NCBI RefSeq assembly: GCF_900105195.1
Contig: NZ_FNRX01000002.1
Span: 2,480,001-2,544,000 of the forward strand
DNA length: 64,000 nucleotides
Reading direction: 5' to 3'
Source of the DNA: Rhodococcus pyridinivorans
Lineage (GTDB): Bacteria > Actinomycetota > Actinomycetes > Mycobacteriales > Mycobacteriaceae
In this document: one piece after another, positions 15,202 through 27,350 of the stretch
Numbering within the stretch: the stretch's first letter is position 1
Layout of the letters: the number at the start of each line of letters is the position of its first letter
Position numbers and translations under genes: made by a program
The notes under the pieces: model-generated
Told to the model about the DNA's origin: nothing
The model's database searches: none
What the model saw: only the letters and a program-made list of their open reading frames with translations

Positions 15202-16739
15202 TCCCGATGACACTGGCTCGGATCGCGGAGGTCGTCGGGGGCACCCTGCACGACGTCGACGATCCGTCCGCCGAGGTGACCGGTTCCGTCGAGTTCGACT
15301 CGCGACGGATCGGTCCCGGCGGCCTGTTCCTGGCGCTGCCCGGTGCGCGCTCGGACGGGCACGATCACGCCGCGGCCGCCGTCGCCGCCGGTGCGGTCGC
15401 GGTCCTGGCCGCACGGCCGGTGGGTGTGCCCGCCATCGTCGTGCCGCCCATCCCGCCGACCGAGACCAACACCCTCGCGCTCGAACACGACAGCGACGGA
15501 TCCGGCGCGGCCGTGCTCGCCGGCCTCGCGAAGCTCGCCCGCACCGTGGTGGACACGCTCACCGGCGCCGGCCTCACCGTTGTCGGTGTCACCGGTTCGG
15601 CGGGCAAGACGTCCACGAAGGACATGATCGCCGCCGTGCTCGCACCGCTCGGTGAGGTCGTCGCCCCGCCCGGCTCGTTCAACAACGAACTCGGCCACCC
15701 CTGGACCGCGCTGCGCGCCACCGAATCCACCCGGTTCCTCGTCCTCGAGAAGTCGGCGCGGGGCCCCGGGCACATCGCGACCCTGAGCCGCATCGCCCCG
15801 CCGCGGATCGGTGTCGTGCTCAACGTCGGTACCGCACACCTCGGCGAGTTCGGCTCGCAGGAGGTCATCGCCGAGACGAAGGGCGAACTCGTCGAGGCGC
15901 TGCCCAGCGCCGCCGAGGGGGGAGTGGCGATCCTCAACGCCGACGACACCCTCGTGTCGAAGATGGCGACCCGCACCACCGGTCGTGTGGTGACCGTCGG
16001 GACCGGGTCCGGTGCCGCCTATCGCGCCGAGGACATCCACCTCGACGACCAGGCGCGTGCCTCCTTCACCGCCGTCGTCCCCGGCGCCGACGGACAGGAG
16101 CGGCGCGTGCCCGTGCGGCTCGCCGTGCACGGCGAACACCAGATCGGCAACGCCCTGTCGGCGATCGCCGTCGCCGTGGAGTGCGGTGCGACGGTCGAGC
16201 AGGCCGCCGAGGCGCTCGCGACGGCGGGTCCCGTCTCGGCGCACCGCATGGCGGTGCACACCCGATCCGACGGGGTGACCGTCATCGACGACGCCTACAA
16301 CGCCAATCCCGATTCCATGCGCGCAGCCGTGAAGGCCCTGGTCACCATGGCGCGGTCCGGTCCGGATCGCCGGCGCACCTTCGCGGTGCTGGGGGAGATG
16401 GCCGAGCTCGGGGACGACGCCGTCGTCGCCCACGACGCCATCGGACGCCTCGCCGTGCGCCTCGACGTCACCCGCATCATCGCCGTCGGTGCCACGCGGC
16501 CGGTCCGGGGTCTGTTCCAGGGCGCCGTGATGGAAGGATCGTGGGGTGAGGAAGCGAGCCACGTACCCGATGCCGACGCCGCGATCGCGTTGTTGCGCGA
16601 CGAACTGCAACCGGGCGACATCGTGCTCGTGAAGGCATCGCAGTCCGTGGGACTGTGGACCGTCGCCGAGGCCGTCCTCGCGGACGACCCCGGTGCCGGA
16701 GACAACGACGCTGCTGTGGGGACGGAGGACGCCCGGTGA
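15198..16739 (+). CDS. murF: UDP-MurNAc-tripeptide:D-Ala-D-Ala ligase
   Basis: 513 residues. Adds D-Ala-D-Ala to complete the UDP-MurNAc-pentapeptide. Motifs: [17 protein letters not shown] (N-domain), [14 protein letters not shown] (P-loop), [14 protein letters not shown], and [11 protein letters not shown] in the C-domain. ATG at 15198 overlaps murE by 4 nt and the stop overlaps the mraY GTG by 4 nt, so expression is coupled through the Mur ligases. Confidence 0.95.
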
Positions 16740-17815
16740 GACAGATCCTGTTCGCGGCGGGCATCGCGCTCGCAGTCTCGATCCTGCTCACCCCCCTCCT
16801 GATCAAGATGTTCTCCCGGCAGGGCTTCGGGCAGGAGATCCGGGTCGAGGGCCCGCAGAGCCACCAGTCCAAGCGCGGCACCCCCACCATGGGCGGCGTC
16901 GCGATCCTCGCCGGTCTGTGGGCCGGTTACTGGGGGTCGCATCTCATCGGTACGGGATACGACGCGGAAGGTCCCACGGCCTCGGGTCTGCTCGTGCTCG
17001 GCCTGACGACGGCGCTCGGCGGCGTCGGCTTCCTCGACGACTTCATCAAGATTCGCAAGCAGCGCAATCTCGGTCTGAACAAGACGGCCAAGCTGGTCGG
17101 CCAGCTGGTCGTCGCGGTGGGCTTCGGCATCCTCGCGCTGCAGTTCCGCAATGCGGACGGTCTCACCCCGGCGAGCACCGATCTGTCCTACGTGCGCGAC
17201 ATCGCCACGGTCTCGATGGGCTCGATCGTGTTCATCCTGTTCGTCTATCTGCTGGTCAGCGCGTGGTCGAACGCGGTGAACCTCACCGACGGCCTCGACG
17301 GTCTCGCTGCGGGTTCGATGGCGCTGGTGCTCGGCGCCTACGTCATCATCACCTTCTGGCAGTACCGCAACGCGTGCGCCGTGGAGCCGACCGCCGGGTG
17401 CTACGACGTCCGTGATCCGCTCGATCTCGCGTTGCTGTGCGCCGCCGGCGCCGCCGCCTGCATCGGCTTCCTGTGGTGGAACGCCGCACCGGCCAAGATC
17501 TTCATGGGCGACACGGGCTCGCTCGCCCTCGGCGGCATGCTGGCCGGTCTGTCCATCACGACCCGCACCGAGCTGCTCATGGTGGTCATCGGCGCGCTGT
17601 TCGTCGCGGAGGCCGCCTCGGTGGTCATCCAGGTCGCGGTCTTCCGGTCCAGCCGCAGGCGGGTGTTCCGGATGGCACCCTTCCACCATCACTTCGAACT
17701 CGGCGGATGGGCCGAGACCACGGTGATCATCCGGTTCTGGTTGCTCGCCGCCATCGCCTCGGCGATCGGTCTGGCCCTCTTCTACAGCGAATACCTCGCG
17801 GCGATCGGGGACTGA
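16736..17815 (+). CDS. mraY: Phospho-MurNAc-pentapeptide transferase MraY (MurX)
   Basis: 359 residues, equal to the mycobacterial enzyme. Polytopic protein that transfers phospho-MurNAc-pentapeptide to decaprenyl phosphate, making lipid I. Signatures: [25 protein letters not shown] (catalytic Asp pair), [25 protein letters not shown] and [13 protein letters not shown] at 16736 overlaps murF as GTGA; murD begins 2 nt after its stop. Confidence 0.96.
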   Translation: MRQILFAAGIALAVSILLTPLLIKMFSRQGFGQEIRVEGPQSHQSKRGTPTMGGVAILAGLWAGYWGSHLIGTGYDAEGPTASGLLVLGLTTALGGVGFLDDFIKIRKQRNLGLNKTAKLVGQLVVAVGFGILALQFRNADGLTPASTDLSYVRDIATVSMGSIVFILFVYLLVSAWSNAVNLTDGLDGLAAGSMALVLGAYVIITFWQYRNACAVEPTAGCYDVRDPLDLALLCAAGAAACIGFLWWNAAPAKIFMGDTGSLALGGMLAGLSITTRTELLMVVIGALFVAEAASVVIQVAVFRSSRRRVFRMAPFHHHFELGGWAETTVIIRFWLLAAIASAIGLALFYSEYLAAIGD

Positions 17816-17817
17816 CC

Positions 17818-19308
17818 GTGAACGACGAACTCGAACGGCTCAGAGGACGGGCGGTGCTCGTCGCCGGGGCAGGGGTGTCCGGCCGCGCGACGATCGAACC
17901 CCTTACCGATCTCGGCGCCCACGTCACCGTCACCGACCGCAACGAGCGGGCACTGGCCGAGTGCGCGGCGCTCGGCGCCCGGACGGTCGACCTCGACAGT
18001 CTCGTCGACGACCCCGCTGCGCTGCGCGAGTTCGCCCTGGTGGTCACGAGTCCCGGATTCCCGCCCGACGCCCCGCTGCTCTCGCGCGCGGCCGGCGCGG
18101 CGATCCCCATCTGGGGCGACATCGAACTGTCCTGGCGCATCGACCGCGCCGAGGTCTACGGACCGGCCCGTCGGTGGCTGGCCGTCACCGGGACGAACGG
18201 CAAGACCACTACGACCATGATGCTGCACGCGATCCTCGAGGCCTCCGGCCTCGGCAGCGTCGCGTGCGGCAACATCGGTCTTCCCGTGCTCGACGCCCTG
18301 CGCCGCGACGAACCGCGGGCCGACGTACTCGCCGTCGAGTTGTCGTCCTTCCAGCTGCACTGGGCGCCCTCGGTTCGGCCCGAGGCCGGCGTCGTGCTCA
18401 ACATCGCCGAGGACCATCTCGACTGGCACGGCGGCATCGAGAACTACATCGAGGCCAAACTCGGTGCGCTCACCGGCGCCGTCGGGGTCATCGGTCTCGA
18501 CGACCCGATCGCCGGTGGTCTCGGCGACCGGTCCCGTGCCGTGGTCACCGTGGGCTTCACCCTGGGCTATCCCCAGGAAGGCGAACTCGGGATCAGCGGC
18601 GAACTGCTCGTCGACCGGGCGTTCGCCGATTCCGCCGTGCTCGCCCGGGTGGACGACGTGACGCCGCCCGGCCCCGCCGGACTGTCCGACGCACTCGCGG
18701 CCGCAGCCCTCGCCCGGGCCATCGACGTGCCCGCCTCGGCGGTGCACGACGGCCTGCGACGGCACCGCGTCGGTCCGCACCGCGCCGCGCCGGTCGGGCA
18801 GGTCGACGGCGTCGAGTACATCGACGATTCGAAGGCGACCAATCCGCACGCGGCCCGTAGTTCGCTGCTCGCCCGCGACCGCGTGGTGTGGATCGCCGGT
18901 GGTCTGCTCAAGGGCGCCCGCGTGGACGACCTGGTCGCCGAGGTTGCGCCGCGACTGTCCGGAGCCGTGCTGCTCGGCCGCGACGCCGGCGACATCGCCG
19001 ACGCGCTGGCGCGACACGCCCCGCAGGTCCCGGTCGTCGTCGTGGACACGGGCGACGATGAAGCGATGACCGATGCGACGAGCGAGACCGACACGTCTTC
19101 GGTGAGGAGGGCCGTGGCACCGGGCGCCGACGGTCCTGCCGCGATGCGCGTGGTGGTCCGGGAAGCGGCCGCACTCGCCTCGCCGGGGGAGACGGTGCTG
19201 CTCGCCCCGGCCGCGGCATCGCTCGACATGTTCGCCGATTACGCGGAGCGCGGCCGGAGTTTCGCGTCCGCGGTCGAGGAACTCCGCGGGGGCGGGACGC
19301 AACCGTGA
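17818..19308 (+). CDS. murD: UDP-MurNAc-L-alanine:D-glutamate ligase
   Basis: 496 residues. Adds D-Glu to UDP-MurNAc-L-Ala. Seen: N-terminal UDP-binding [18 protein letters not shown]-loop [31 protein letters not shown], and [11 protein letters not shown] in the C-domain. The C-terminal domain carries an insert rich in Asp/Thr/Ser (about residues 415-430, [19 protein letters not shown]) compared with typical MurD. GTG start at 17818; the end overlaps ftsW as GTGA. Confidence 0.95.
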   Translation: MNDELERLRGRAVLVAGAGVSGRATIEPLTDLGAHVTVTDRNERALAECAALGARTVDLDSLVDDPAALREFALVVTSPGFPPDAPLLSRAAGAAIPIWGDIELSWRIDRAEVYGPARRWLAVTGTNGKTTTTMMLHAILEASGLGSVACGNIGLPVLDALRRDEPRADVLAVELSSFQLHWAPSVRPEAGVVLNIAEDHLDWHGGIENYIEAKLGALTGAVGVIGLDDPIAGGLGDRSRAVVTVGFTLGYPQEGELGISGELLVDRAFADSAVLARVDDVTPPGPAGLSDALAAAALARAIDVPASAVHDGLRRHRVGPHRAAPVGQVDGVEYIDDSKATNPHAARSSLLARDRVVWIAGGLLKGARVDDLVAEVAPRLSGAVLLGRDAGDIADALARHAPQVPVVVVDTGDDEAMTDATSETDTSSVRRAVAPGADGPAAMRVVVREAAALASPGETVLLAPAAASLDMFADYAERGRSFASAVEELRGGGTQP

Positions 19309-20876
19309 CCCCTCGGGCAGGAGCGACCCGAGCAGGGGCGAACACCGACGAGCCGGTGGTCGGAGTACGCGGCCGGTTCGGGGCCTGGATGGCGCGACCG
19401 CTCGCGTCCTTCCATCTCGTGGTGACGATCGCCGTCCTGCTCACCGTGCTCGGCCTCGTCATGGTGCTGTCGTCGTCGAGCGTCGGCGCGGTGGCCGCGG
19501 CGGGATCGGCCTACGGATTGTTCACCTCCCAGGCGATCTTCGCCGTCCTGGGCATGGTGATCTTCTACATCGCGCTGCAGATCCCGGTCCGGGTGATGCG
19601 ACGCTTCGCCTTCCCGGCGTTCGCGTTCTCGGTCGTGCTGCTCGTGCTCGTGCTCATACCGGGCATCGGTACGGTCTCGCAGGGCACCCGGGGGTGGTTC
19701 GTCATCGCCGGTATCTCGTTGCAGCCGGCGGAGATCGCCAAGATCACCCTTGCCGTGTGGGGTGCGCACCTGCTCGCCTCCCGGCGTGGGGAGAACTCGA
19801 CGCTGCGCGAGATGCTCGTCCCGCTCGTCCCGGCCGCCCTGCTCGTGACCGGCCTGATCGTGCTCCAGCCCGACCTCGGCACCACCGTCTCGATCGTGAT
19901 CATCGTGATCGCCCTGTTGTGGTTCGCGGGACTGCCGCTCAAGGTGTTCCTCGGGATCGTCGGCACGGCCGCCACACTCGCGGTGATCCTGGCCTTGACG
20001 GCCGGCTATCGCTCGCAGCGTGTGCGGGCCTTCTTCAACCCCGGCGACGACCCGCAGGGTGCCGGTTACCAGGCGCGACAGGCGAAGTTCTCCCTCGCGG
20101 ACGGCGGCCTGTGGGGTCGCGGGCTCGGTCAGAGCCGCGCGAAGTGGAGTTATCTGCCCAACGCCCACAACGACTTCATCTTCGCGATCATCGGTGAGGA
20201 ACTGGGCTTCCTCGGTGGAGTGGCCGTCATCGGCCTGTTCGGTCTGTTCGCCTATGTCGGACTGCGGATCGCGATGCGCTCGGCCGACCCCTTCCTGCGC
20301 CTGTTCACTGCGACGGCGACGACGTGGATCATCGGCCAGGCCTTCATCAACATCGGCTACGTCGTGGGACTGCTGCCCGTGACCGGCCTGCAGTTGCCGC
20401 TCGTGTCGGCCGGTGGTACCTCGACGGCCACCACCCTGCTGATGTTCGGCCTGATCGCCAACGCAGCCAGACACGAACCCGAGGCCATCGCCGCGCTGCA
20501 CGCGGGTCAGGACGGCCGGTTCGCGCGGCTGCTGCGCCTGCGCAAGCCGGAGGCCTACCGGGCCGGTCGCTCCTCGGCGGCGCGTACGGTCGCAGCACGA
20601 CAGCCGCGAGCGCGGGCCGCGGCGCCCGAGCGCAGTGCCCGCCCCGCGTCGAAAGGTGGGGGATCGCGCAAGCGGCAGTCCCCCGCACCGAACGAGCGGC
20701 AACGGGGAGCCGCGACGGACCGCCGGACATCGGCAGGCCGGACGGAACCCCGGGAGGGGACCGGCCGGGCCCGGCGTGCACAACCTGCACGCGAACCGGC
20801 TCGCGGCCGGCAGCAGACGAACCGCACGACACGCGGATCGAACGGACGAAGCGGAGAGAGAGGGAACCGTAGGTGA
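19305..20876 (+). CDS. ftsW: SEDS peptidoglycan glycosyltransferase FtsW
   Basis: 523 residues, as in M. tuberculosis. Ten or so membrane helices with SEDS motifs: [19 protein letters not shown], the extracellular [23 protein letters not shown] loop and [16 protein letters not shown]. It polymerises lipid II at the septum with PBP3. From about residue 390 a long basic, low-complexity tail rich in Arg/Ala/Gly/Ser extends into the cytosol; such tails are seen in mycobacterial FtsW, where they may contact FtsZ or other partners. Overlaps murD and murG by 4 nt each. Confidence 0.95.
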   Translation: MTPRAGATRAGANTDEPVVGVRGRFGAWMARPLASFHLVVTIAVLLTVLGLVMVLSSSSVGAVAAAGSAYGLFTSQAIFAVLGMVIFYIALQIPVRVMRRFAFPAFAFSVVLLVLVLIPGIGTVSQGTRGWFVIAGISLQPAEIAKITLAVWGAHLLASRRGENSTLREMLVPLVPAALLVTGLIVLQPDLGTTVSIVIIVIALLWFAGLPLKVFLGIVGTAATLAVILALTAGYRSQRVRAFFNPGDDPQGAGYQARQAKFSLADGGLWGRGLGQSRAKWSYLPNAHNDFIFAIIGEELGFLGGVAVIGLFGLFAYVGLRIAMRSADPFLRLFTATATTWIIGQAFINIGYVVGLLPVTGLQLPLVSAGGTSTATTLLMFGLIANAARHEPEAIAALHAGQDGRFARLLRLRKPEAYRAGRSSAARTVAARQPRARAAAPERSARPASKGGGSRKRQSPAPNERQRGAATDRRTSAGRTEPREGTGRARRAQPAREPARGRQQTNRTTRGSNGRSGERGNRR

Positions 20877-22027
20877 GTGGGGAGAGGCCGGCACTGTCGG
20901 TGGTGGTGGCCGGAGGCGGCACGGCCGGTCATATCGAACCGGCACTCGCGGTGGCCGACGCCGTTCGCGCACTCGTGCCTGACGCGCGGATCACCGCTAT
21001 CGGCACCGAACGGGGACTCGAGACGACGCTGGTGCCGCGCCGCGGATATCCCCTCGAACTCATCCCACCGGTGCCGCTGCCCCGCAAGCCGACGGTGGAC
21101 CTGCTGAGACTTCCCGGCCGGGTCGTCTCGTCGGTGCGCCGTACCAGGCAGATCCTCGACGAGGTCGGCGCCGACGTCGTCGTCGGTTTCGGCGGGTACG
21201 TGGCGTTGCCCGCCTATCTCGCGGCCGGAGCCGGTCCGCTGCGTCGACGCCGGCGCATCCCGGTCGTCGTCCACGAGGCCAATGCCAGTGCGGGCATCGC
21301 CAATCGCATCGGTGCCCTGCGGGCCGAGCGCGTGCTCGCCGCCGTCCCGCGCTCGGGAATCGTCCGGCGCGGTGACGCGCAGATCGTGGGGATCCCGGTC
21401 CGCTCGTCGATCACGGGTCTCGACCGCGCCGGGCTGCGCGCGGAGGCACGCCGGCACTTCGGTCTGCCCGACGACGTACCCGTGCTGCTCGTCTTCGGTG
21501 GGTCGCAGGGTGCACGCTCGCTGAACGAGGCCGTGTCCGGCGCGTCCTCGGCACTCGCGGAGGCCGGCATCGCGGTGCTGCACGCGCACGGACCGAAGAA
21601 CACCGTGGACATCCCCGCCCATGTCGGTCACGCCCGCGCCCCGTACGTCACCGTGCCCTATCTCGAACGGATGGACCTCGCGTACTCCGCCGCCGATGCG
21701 GTGGTCTGCCGGTCCGGGGCCATGACGGTCGCGGAGGTCTCGGCGGTGGGTCTGCCCGCCGTGTACGTGCCGCTCCCGCACGGGAATGGTGAACAGGAAC
21801 TCAACGCCCGCCCCATCGTCGAGGCCGGCGGTGGCAGGATCGTCGCCGACGGCGACCTGACTTCGGACTATGTCGCCACGGAAGTGGTGTCGCTGCTCGG
21901 CGACGAGCGGAGACTCGTGGAGATGGGGCGCAGCGCCGCGGCCGCTGGTCACCGCAGCGCCGCAGACGAGATGGCGCGCATAGTGCTCGAGGTTGCCGGA
22001 GTGGAACCGAACAGGAGTGAACGATGA
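20873..22027 (+). CDS. murG: Lipid II-forming GlcNAc transferase MurG
   Basis: 384 residues, GT28 fold. Transfers GlcNAc from UDP-GlcNAc to lipid I on the cytosolic membrane face. Gly-rich loops [20 protein letters not shown] and [16 protein letters not shown], plus [37 protein letters not shown] and GEQELNARP of the donor-binding domain are all present. GTG at 20873 overlaps ftsW, and its stop overlaps the murC ATG. Confidence 0.95.
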   Translation: MSGERPALSVVVAGGGTAGHIEPALAVADAVRALVPDARITAIGTERGLETTLVPRRGYPLELIPPVPLPRKPTVDLLRLPGRVVSSVRRTRQILDEVGADVVVGFGGYVALPAYLAAGAGPLRRRRRIPVVVHEANASAGIANRIGALRAERVLAAVPRSGIVRRGDAQIVGIPVRSSITGLDRAGLRAEARRHFGLPDDVPVLLVFGGSQGARSLNEAVSGASSALAEAGIAVLHAHGPKNTVDIPAHVGHARAPYVTVPYLERMDLAYSAADAVVCRSGAMTVAEVSAVGLPAVYVPLPHGNGEQELNARPIVEAGGGRIVADGDLTSDYVATEVVSLLGDERRLVEMGRSAAAAGHRSAADEMARIVLEVAGVEPNRSER

Positions 22028-23592
22028 GTGCGCAGTTACCCGCCGAACTCGAGCGGGTGCACATGGTCGGTATCGGCGGTGCCGGGATGTCGGGCATCGC
22101 CCGGATCCTGCTCGCCCGTGGGGGACAGGTATCGGGTTCCGACGCGAAGGAGAGCCGCGGTGTGCTCGCGCTGCGGGCCCGCGGCGCGCAGGTCCGCATC
22201 GGCCACGCCGCCGAGGCTCTCGACCTGCTGGAGGGTGGTCCTACCGCCCTGGTCACAACGTTCGCGGCTATCCCGAAGGACAATCCCGAACTGGTCGCCG
22301 CCCGCGAGCGGGGCATCCCGATCCTGTTGCGACCCGCGGTCCTCGCCTCGCTGATGCGAGGGAACCGCACCTTCCTGGTCTCCGGCACCCACGGCAAGAC
22401 CTCCACGACGTCGATGCTCGTCGTCGCGCTGCAGCACTGCGGCCTCGATCCGTCCTTCGCGGTGGGCGGTGAACTCAACGAATCCGGGACCAACGCCCAC
22501 CACGGCAGCGGGGACGTCTTCGTCGCCGAAGCCGACGAGAGCGACGGCTCGCTGCTGCAGTACGACCCGAACACCGTGATCGTCACGAACATCGAGGCCG
22601 ATCACCTCGACTACTTCGGCACGCCGGAGGCGTACACGGCGGTCTTCGACGAGTTCGTCGCCCGCATCGCCCCCGGCGGCCTGCTCGTCGTCTGCCTCGA
22701 CGACCCCGGCTCGGCGGCCCTCGCCGAGCGCGTCGTCGCCCTCGGCCGCGACGACCTGCGGGTGCAGGGTTACGGCACCGCCGACGTCATCGGCACCGTG
22801 GGCGACCACCGCGGCGTTCCCGTCGGGGTGCGGCTGCTCGGCTGGGAGGCCAAGGATGTCGGCGGCGTCGCCGAGTTCCACCTCGCGGGTGAGGATTCGC
22901 CGCGCACCGTGCGACTGTCCGTCCCCGGCCGGCACATGGCGCTCAATGCTCTCGCCGCGCTGCTCGCCGCGCTCGAAGCCGGAGCGCAGGTCGACGAGGC
23001 GCTGGAAGGCCTCGCCGGTTTCGGTGGTGTGCACCGGCGGTTCCAGTACACCGGCCGCGAACACGGTGTGCGGGTGTTCGACGACTACGCCCACCATCCC
23101 ACCGAGGTCCGCGCGGTCCTTGCGGCCGCGGCCGAACTCGTGGCGGGAGAGCCGCTGCGCTACACCGAGACCGGCACCGAACGGCCCCGCGTGATCGTCG
23201 TCTTCCAGCCGCATCTCTACTCGCGCACCGAGGCGTTCGCCACCGAGTTCGGGCAGGCTCTCGACCTCGCCGACGAGGTTGTGGTGCTCGACGTCTACGG
23301 CGCCCGGGAGGAACCGATCCCGGGTGTGAGCGGTGCGCTGGTCGCGCGGGCGGTGAGCAAGCCTGTGCACTACCAGCCGAATCTGTCCGCGGTGCCGCGG
23401 CAGGTCGCGCGTCTGACCCGGCCGGGTGATGTTGTGATCACGATGGGTGCCGGTGACGTCACGATGCTGGGCCGCCAGATCCTCGACGCGCTCCACAGCA
23501 AACCGGGTCGCTTCCGTCCGGCCGGGGCGGCTCCCGAGCCCGGCGGATTCCGCGCACCCGGCGGTTCCGGACCGGGACCGATCAGCTCGTGA
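22024..23592 (+). CDS. murC: UDP-MurNAc:L-alanine ligase
   Basis: 522 residues. First ATP-dependent ligase of the stem-peptide pathway. Motifs: [18 protein letters not shown] (UDP binding), [13 protein letters not shown] (P-loop), [40 protein letters not shown] and FQPHLYSR. The C-terminus carries a Pro/Gly-rich tail of about 30 residues. ATG at 22024 overlaps murG; the stop overlaps ftsQ GTG. Confidence 0.95.
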   Translation: MSAQLPAELERVHMVGIGGAGMSGIARILLARGGQVSGSDAKESRGVLALRARGAQVRIGHAAEALDLLEGGPTALVTTFAAIPKDNPELVAARERGIPILLRPAVLASLMRGNRTFLVSGTHGKTSTTSMLVVALQHCGLDPSFAVGGELNESGTNAHHGSGDVFVAEADESDGSLLQYDPNTVIVTNIEADHLDYFGTPEAYTAVFDEFVARIAPGGLLVVCLDDPGSAALAERVVALGRDDLRVQGYGTADVIGTVGDHRGVPVGVRLLGWEAKDVGGVAEFHLAGEDSPRTVRLSVPGRHMALNALAALLAALEAGAQVDEALEGLAGFGGVHRRFQYTGREHGVRVFDDYAHHPTEVRAVLAAAAELVAGEPLRYTETGTERPRVIVVFQPHLYSRTEAFATEFGQALDLADEVVVLDVYGAREEPIPGVSGALVARAVSKPVHYQPNLSAVPRQVARLTRPGDVVITMGAGDVTMLGRQILDALHSKPGRFRPAGAAPEPGGFRAPGGSGPGPISS

Positions 23593-24362
23593 CGCCCGCC
23601 GCCGTCTCGTCGCGCCGCCGTCGCGGACGACCGTCACGCGAACCGCGTGAGCCCGATGAAGCCCGCGAACGCAGCACTGCCCGTCGCCCGTCCGGGCGGT
23701 CGGTGCGCCTGCGGACGGTACTGCTAGGGGCGGCTGTCGTCGCGGTGTTCCTCGGCGCCATCGCGGTGGCGTGGCTGTCGCCGTTGCTGTCCGTGCGGGT
23801 GATCGAGGTGGACGGGATCGAGGTCGTCACCTACGACGAGGTGGTCGACGCGCTCGCGGTCGCCGAGGGCACGCCGCTGCTCCGGGTCGACACGGCCGCG
23901 GCGGCCCAGCGGGTCGCGACGATTCCGCGTGCGGCGTCGGCCCGGGTCCAGCGGGTCTATCCCTCCACCGTCCGGGTGACAGTGACCGAGCGCGAGGCGA
24001 TGGTCTTCTTCGACGCCCCCGACGGCACCCACTCTGTCGACATCGAGGGAGTGGACTTCGCGGTCGAGCCGCCTCCGATGTTCACTCCCCGTCTCGTCAC
24101 TCCGACGCCGGGCACCGGCGATCCCGCGACCCGCGCCGCCGTGGAGGTGCTCGACAAGTTACCGCCCGACCTGCGCGTGCAGGTGGAGACGGTCGAAGCG
24201 CCCTCCCCGTCCGACATCTCGATCGTCCTCACCGACGGGCGTGTCGTGGTGTGGGGTGGAACCGATCGTTCCGAGCGGAAGGCGGCGGTCGTCGGCCCGC
24301 TGCTGACACAGCCGGGGGAGCGATTCGACGTGGCGAGTCCCGACCTGCCGACGGTGAGGTGA
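23589..24362 (+). CDS. ftsQ: Cell division protein FtsQ
   Basis: 257 residues. Arg-rich cytosolic N-terminus, one transmembrane helix ([20 protein letters not shown]), then a periplasmic POTRA domain ([23 protein letters not shown]) and the FtsQ domain ([24 protein letters not shown]). It links FtsL/FtsB-type proteins with the divisome. GTG at 23589 overlaps murC as GTGA. Last gene of the coupled block; ftsZ follows after a 246-bp gap with its own promoter. Confidence 0.93.
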   Translation: MTPAAVSSRRRRGRPSREPREPDEARERSTARRPSGRSVRLRTVLLGAAVVAVFLGAIAVAWLSPLLSVRVIEVDGIEVVTYDEVVDALAVAEGTPLLRVDTAAAAQRVATIPRAASARVQRVYPSTVRVTVTEREAMVFFDAPDGTHSVDIEGVDFAVEPPPMFTPRLVTPTPGTGDPATRAAVEVLDKLPPDLRVQVETVEAPSPSDISIVLTDGRVVVWGGTDRSERKAAVVGPLLTQPGERFDVASPDLPTVR

Positions 24363-24450
24363 GGGATCGACGAAATTCGTCCGGCGTGTCCGGCGCGTCT
24401 ACTGGCTAATCTCGGTACCCGTGCCATAGCGTTTCGGACAGTCGCGTTAC

Positions 24451-24482
24451 TTGACATAACCTTCAAGCTGTGGTTGAGGGTT
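24451..24482 (+). promoter_or_regulatory. ftsZ upstream promoter element with imperfect inverted repeat
   Basis: TTGACA at 24451-24456 is followed at once by AACCTTCAA (24458-24466), which pairs 8 of 9 (the ninth as G.U in RNA) with TTGAGGGTT (24474-24482) over a 7-nt loop. The TTGACATAACC...GGTTGAGG arrangement resembles the region before mycobacterial ftsZ (from memory). The right arm sits where a -10 should be and no strong TANNNT is present there. Confidence 0.5.
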
Positions 24483-24608
24483 TGTCGGGGCAGCGCGCTG
24501 CGGAGCCGTCCGCCCGACCGGCGGACGTGACCGACATCGAGTCGGACCCAGACCCAGCACCAACCCGGACACCATGCACCACCCGGAACTTCAGGAAGGC
24601 GAGAGCAC

Positions 24609-25847
24609 ATGACGCCCCCGCACAACTACCTCGCCGTAATCAAGGTCGTCGGTATCGGCGGTGGCGGCGTGAACGCGGTCAACCGCATGATCGAGCAGGG
24701 ACTCAAGGGAGTCGAGTTCATTGCCGTCAACACCGACGCGCAAGCCCTGCTCATGTCGGATGCCGACGTCAAGCTCGACGTCGGCCGCGAACTGACCCGC
24801 GGACTCGGCGCCGGCGCAGACCCGGAGGTCGGCCGCAAGGCCGCCGAGGATCACAAGGACGAGATCGAAGAAGTACTCAAGGGCGCCGACATGGTCTTCG
24901 TGACCGCAGGCGAGGGTGGTGGAACCGGTACCGGCGGCGCTCCCGTCGTCGCGAGCATCGCCCGCAAGCTCGGCGCGCTCACCGTCGGTGTCGTCACGCG
25001 TCCGTTCTCGTTCGAGGGCAAGCGCCGCGGCAGTCAGGCCGACACCGGCATCCAGACGCTGCGCGAGTCCTGCGACACGCTCATCGTCATCCCCAACGAC
25101 CGGCTCCTCCAGCTCGGCGACGCCGCCGTCAGTCTCATGGACGCCTTCCGCTCCGCCGACGAGGTGCTCCTCAACGGTGTCCAGGGCATCACCGACCTCA
25201 TCACCACACCGGGTCTGATCAACGTCGACTTCGCCGACGTGAAGGGCGTCATGTCGGGTGCCGGCTCCGCGTTGATGGGCATCGGCTCGTCGCGCGGCGA
25301 GGGGCGTGCGATCAAGGCCGCGGAGGCCGCGATCAACTCGCCGCTGCTCGAGGCGTCGATGGAAGGCGCGCGCGGCGTGCTGCTGTCGATCGCCGGCGGA
25401 TCCGATCTCGGCCTGTTCGAGATCAACGAGGCTGCCTCGCTCGTGCAGGAGGCCGCGCACATCGACGCCAACATCATCTTCGGCACGGTCATCGACGACT
25501 CGCTCGGCGACGAGGTCCGCGTGACCGTCATCGCCGCGGGCTTCGAGGGCGGAACGCCTGCCCGCCGTCCCGTCGAGGTCGGCCAGCAGCAGCAGGGGCA
25601 GGCGCAACAGCAGCCTCAGCCTCAGCAGCAGCAGCAGCAGCCGGCCGGTCGGCCCGGTGCGATCGGCGTCGCGCGCGCCGGCGAACTCGGCCGTCCCGAG
25701 CGCGAGACCGTCGAAACCACCCCCGTGCGCGAGCAGCCCCCCGTCGGCAGCCAGCCGCCGGCCGGAGGCGGCAACGCACCCCGCAGCGTGGACATCGACG
25801 ACGACGGTGACGACGACGTCGACGTGCCGATCTTCATGCGCCGTTGA
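24609..25847 (+). CDS. ftsZ: Cell division GTPase FtsZ
   Basis: 412 residues, about 30 longer than the M. tuberculosis protein. Tubulin-like GTPase: [16 protein letters not shown], the tubulin signature [14 protein letters not shown] and the T7-loop region [15 protein letters not shown] are intact. The extra length is a linker that becomes Gln-rich (about residues 324-348). The C-terminal peptide ends [10 protein letters not shown], the conserved partner-binding tail for SepF and FtsW. The ATG has a GGAAGGCGAGAG purine stretch upstream. The stop overlaps the next gene as TTGA. Confidence 0.97.
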   Translation: MTPPHNYLAVIKVVGIGGGGVNAVNRMIEQGLKGVEFIAVNTDAQALLMSDADVKLDVGRELTRGLGAGADPEVGRKAAEDHKDEIEEVLKGADMVFVTAGEGGGTGTGGAPVVASIARKLGALTVGVVTRPFSFEGKRRGSQADTGIQTLRESCDTLIVIPNDRLLQLGDAAVSLMDAFRSADEVLLNGVQGITDLITTPGLINVDFADVKGVMSGAGSALMGIGSSRGEGRAIKAAEAAINSPLLEASMEGARGVLLSIAGGSDLGLFEINEAASLVQEAAHIDANIIFGTVIDDSLGDEVRVTVIAAGFEGGTPARRPVEVGQQQQGQAQQQPQPQQQQQQPAGRPGAIGVARAGELGRPERETVETTPVREQPPVGSQPPAGGGNAPRSVDIDDDGDDDVDVPIFMRR

Positions 25848-26590
25848 CGGCTCCGCACCGCCTGCTGCGCGCCCGCCGGGTCGTGACCACACGAGCCGGC
25901 GGGGTGTCCGCAGCTCCGTACGACAGTTTCAACCTCGCCGATCACGTCGGTGACGACCCGGCCGCAGTCGCTGCCAACCGGCGGCGGCTCGCGTCCGTCA
26001 TCGGGTTGCCGCCCGAGCGGTTCGTCTGGATGGAACAGATCCACAGCCGCAACGTCACCGTGGTCGACGGGCCGGTGTCCGAACCCGTTCCCGCCACCGA
26101 TGCGCTCGTCACCCGCGAGACCGGGCTCGCGCTCGTGACCCTCAGCGCCGACTGCGTGTCGATCCTGCTGTCCGACGAGGTGGCCGGGGTGATCGCCGCG
26201 GTGCACGCCGGCCGGGTGGGGGCGCGCATCGGGATCCTCCCGCGCGTGCTCGACGTCATGGTCGATCTCGGCGCCCGCCCCGATCGCATCGGTGCGCTGC
26301 TCGGACCGGCCGCGAGTGGCCGGCAGTACGAGGTGCCCGCGGCGATGAGGGCCGATGTCGAGGCACACCTGCCCGGCAGCGCGACCCGCACGAACCGCGG
26401 TACTCCCGGACTCGACCTGCGTGCCGGACTGCGCCGCCAGCTCGCCGATCACGGCGTGACCGCCGTGGTGGAGGATCCGCGCTGCACGATCGAGGACACC
26501 TCGCTGTTCAGCCACCGGCGTTCGGCACCCACGGGGCGGTTCGCCTCGGTCGTCTGGCTCGAGGAGGCCGGCGAGGAGGGAACGGCGTGA
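25844..26590 (+). CDS. pgeF: Purine nucleoside phosphorylase YfiH/PgeF (laccase-domain) family protein
   Basis: 248 residues. The metal-site residues of the family are visible: His in [10 protein letters not shown], Cys in [11 protein letters not shown] and His in [33 protein letters not shown] is the usual N-terminal signature. E. coli YfiH acts in peptidoglycan editing; several family members are zinc-dependent adenosine/purine phosphorylases. The start is most likely TTG at 25844, overlapping the ftsZ stop as TTGA, because no ATG/GTG lies before the homology. Same place as Rv2149c. Overlaps the next gene as GTGA. Confidence 0.85.
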   Translation: MTAPHRLLRARRVVTTRAGGVSAAPYDSFNLADHVGDDPAAVAANRRRLASVIGLPPERFVWMEQIHSRNVTVVDGPVSEPVPATDALVTRETGLALVTLSADCVSILLSDEVAGVIAAVHAGRVGARIGILPRVLDVMVDLGARPDRIGALLGPAASGRQYEVPAAMRADVEAHLPGSATRTNRGTPGLDLRAGLRRQLADHGVTAVVEDPRCTIEDTSLFSHRRSAPTGRFASVVWLEEAGEEGTA

Positions 26591-27318
26591 GCCCCACCTC
26601 CGAGGAGCGGCGCGACGAACTCGCCGGACGTCTCGCCGCCGTACGCGAGCGGCTCGACGCCGCGGCGCGCGCCGCCGGACGCGATCCGTCGGACGTCGCG
26701 TTGCTGACTGTCACCAAGTTCTTTCCCGCCTCCGACGCCGTGCTCCTCCACGAGCTGGGATGCGAACGCTTCGGCGAGTCCCGCGAGCAGGAGGCGAGCG
26801 CGAAGATCGCCGTGTTCCGGGAGAGCGTCGACGCGCCGGTCGAGTGGCACATGATCGGTCGGGTGCAGCGCAACAAGGCCCGTGCCGTCGCCCGTTGGGC
26901 GCACACGGTGCACTCGGTCGACAGTCTCCGTCTCGTGCAGGCCTTCGAGAAGGGGGCGCGGGCCGCCCTCGACACCGGCGAACGCACCGTACCGCTGCGG
27001 GCACTGCTGCAGGTCAGCCTCGACGGCGACCGGGAGCGCGGCGGCGTGGTCGCCGAGGATCTTCCCGCCCTCGCCGAGGCGGTCGCCGCGTCCGAGGTCC
27101 TCGAACTCGGAGGCTTGATGGGAGTGCCGCCGCTCGGGTGGGAGCCCGAGCGGGCATTCGAGCAGCTTCACGCCATGCATGCACGGTTGCTGCAGGACCA
27201 CCCGGCGGCGGTGGAGCTGTCCGCGGGCATGTCGGGTGACCTCGAGCACGCGGTTCGATGGGGTTCGACGTGCGTGCGTGTCGGAACGGCGGTCTTGGGG
27301 TATCGACCGTTAGCCTGA
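26587..27318 (+). CDS. yggS: PLP homeostasis protein, YggS/PLPBP family
   Basis: 243 residues, alanine-racemase-like barrel without the C-terminal domain. [20 protein letters not shown] contains the PLP lysine, [13 protein letters not shown] and [13 protein letters not shown] follow, and [23 protein letters not shown] closes the phosphate site. The usual second Asn of FGENRVQE is Ser here. It buffers pyridoxal phosphate and amino-acid pools. GTG at 26587 overlaps the upstream gene; equivalent to Rv2148c. Confidence 0.9.
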   Translation: MSPTSEERRDELAGRLAAVRERLDAAARAAGRDPSDVALLTVTKFFPASDAVLLHELGCERFGESREQEASAKIAVFRESVDAPVEWHMIGRVQRNKARAVARWAHTVHSVDSLRLVQAFEKGARAALDTGERTVPLRALLQVSLDGDRERGGVVAEDLPALAEAVAASEVLELGGLMGVPPLGWEPERAFEQLHAMHARLLQDHPAAVELSAGMSGDLEHAVRWGSTCVRVGTAVLGYRPLA

Positions 27319-27350
27319 ATGACATCCGCCGCGCGAGGGAAAGGCGATCG

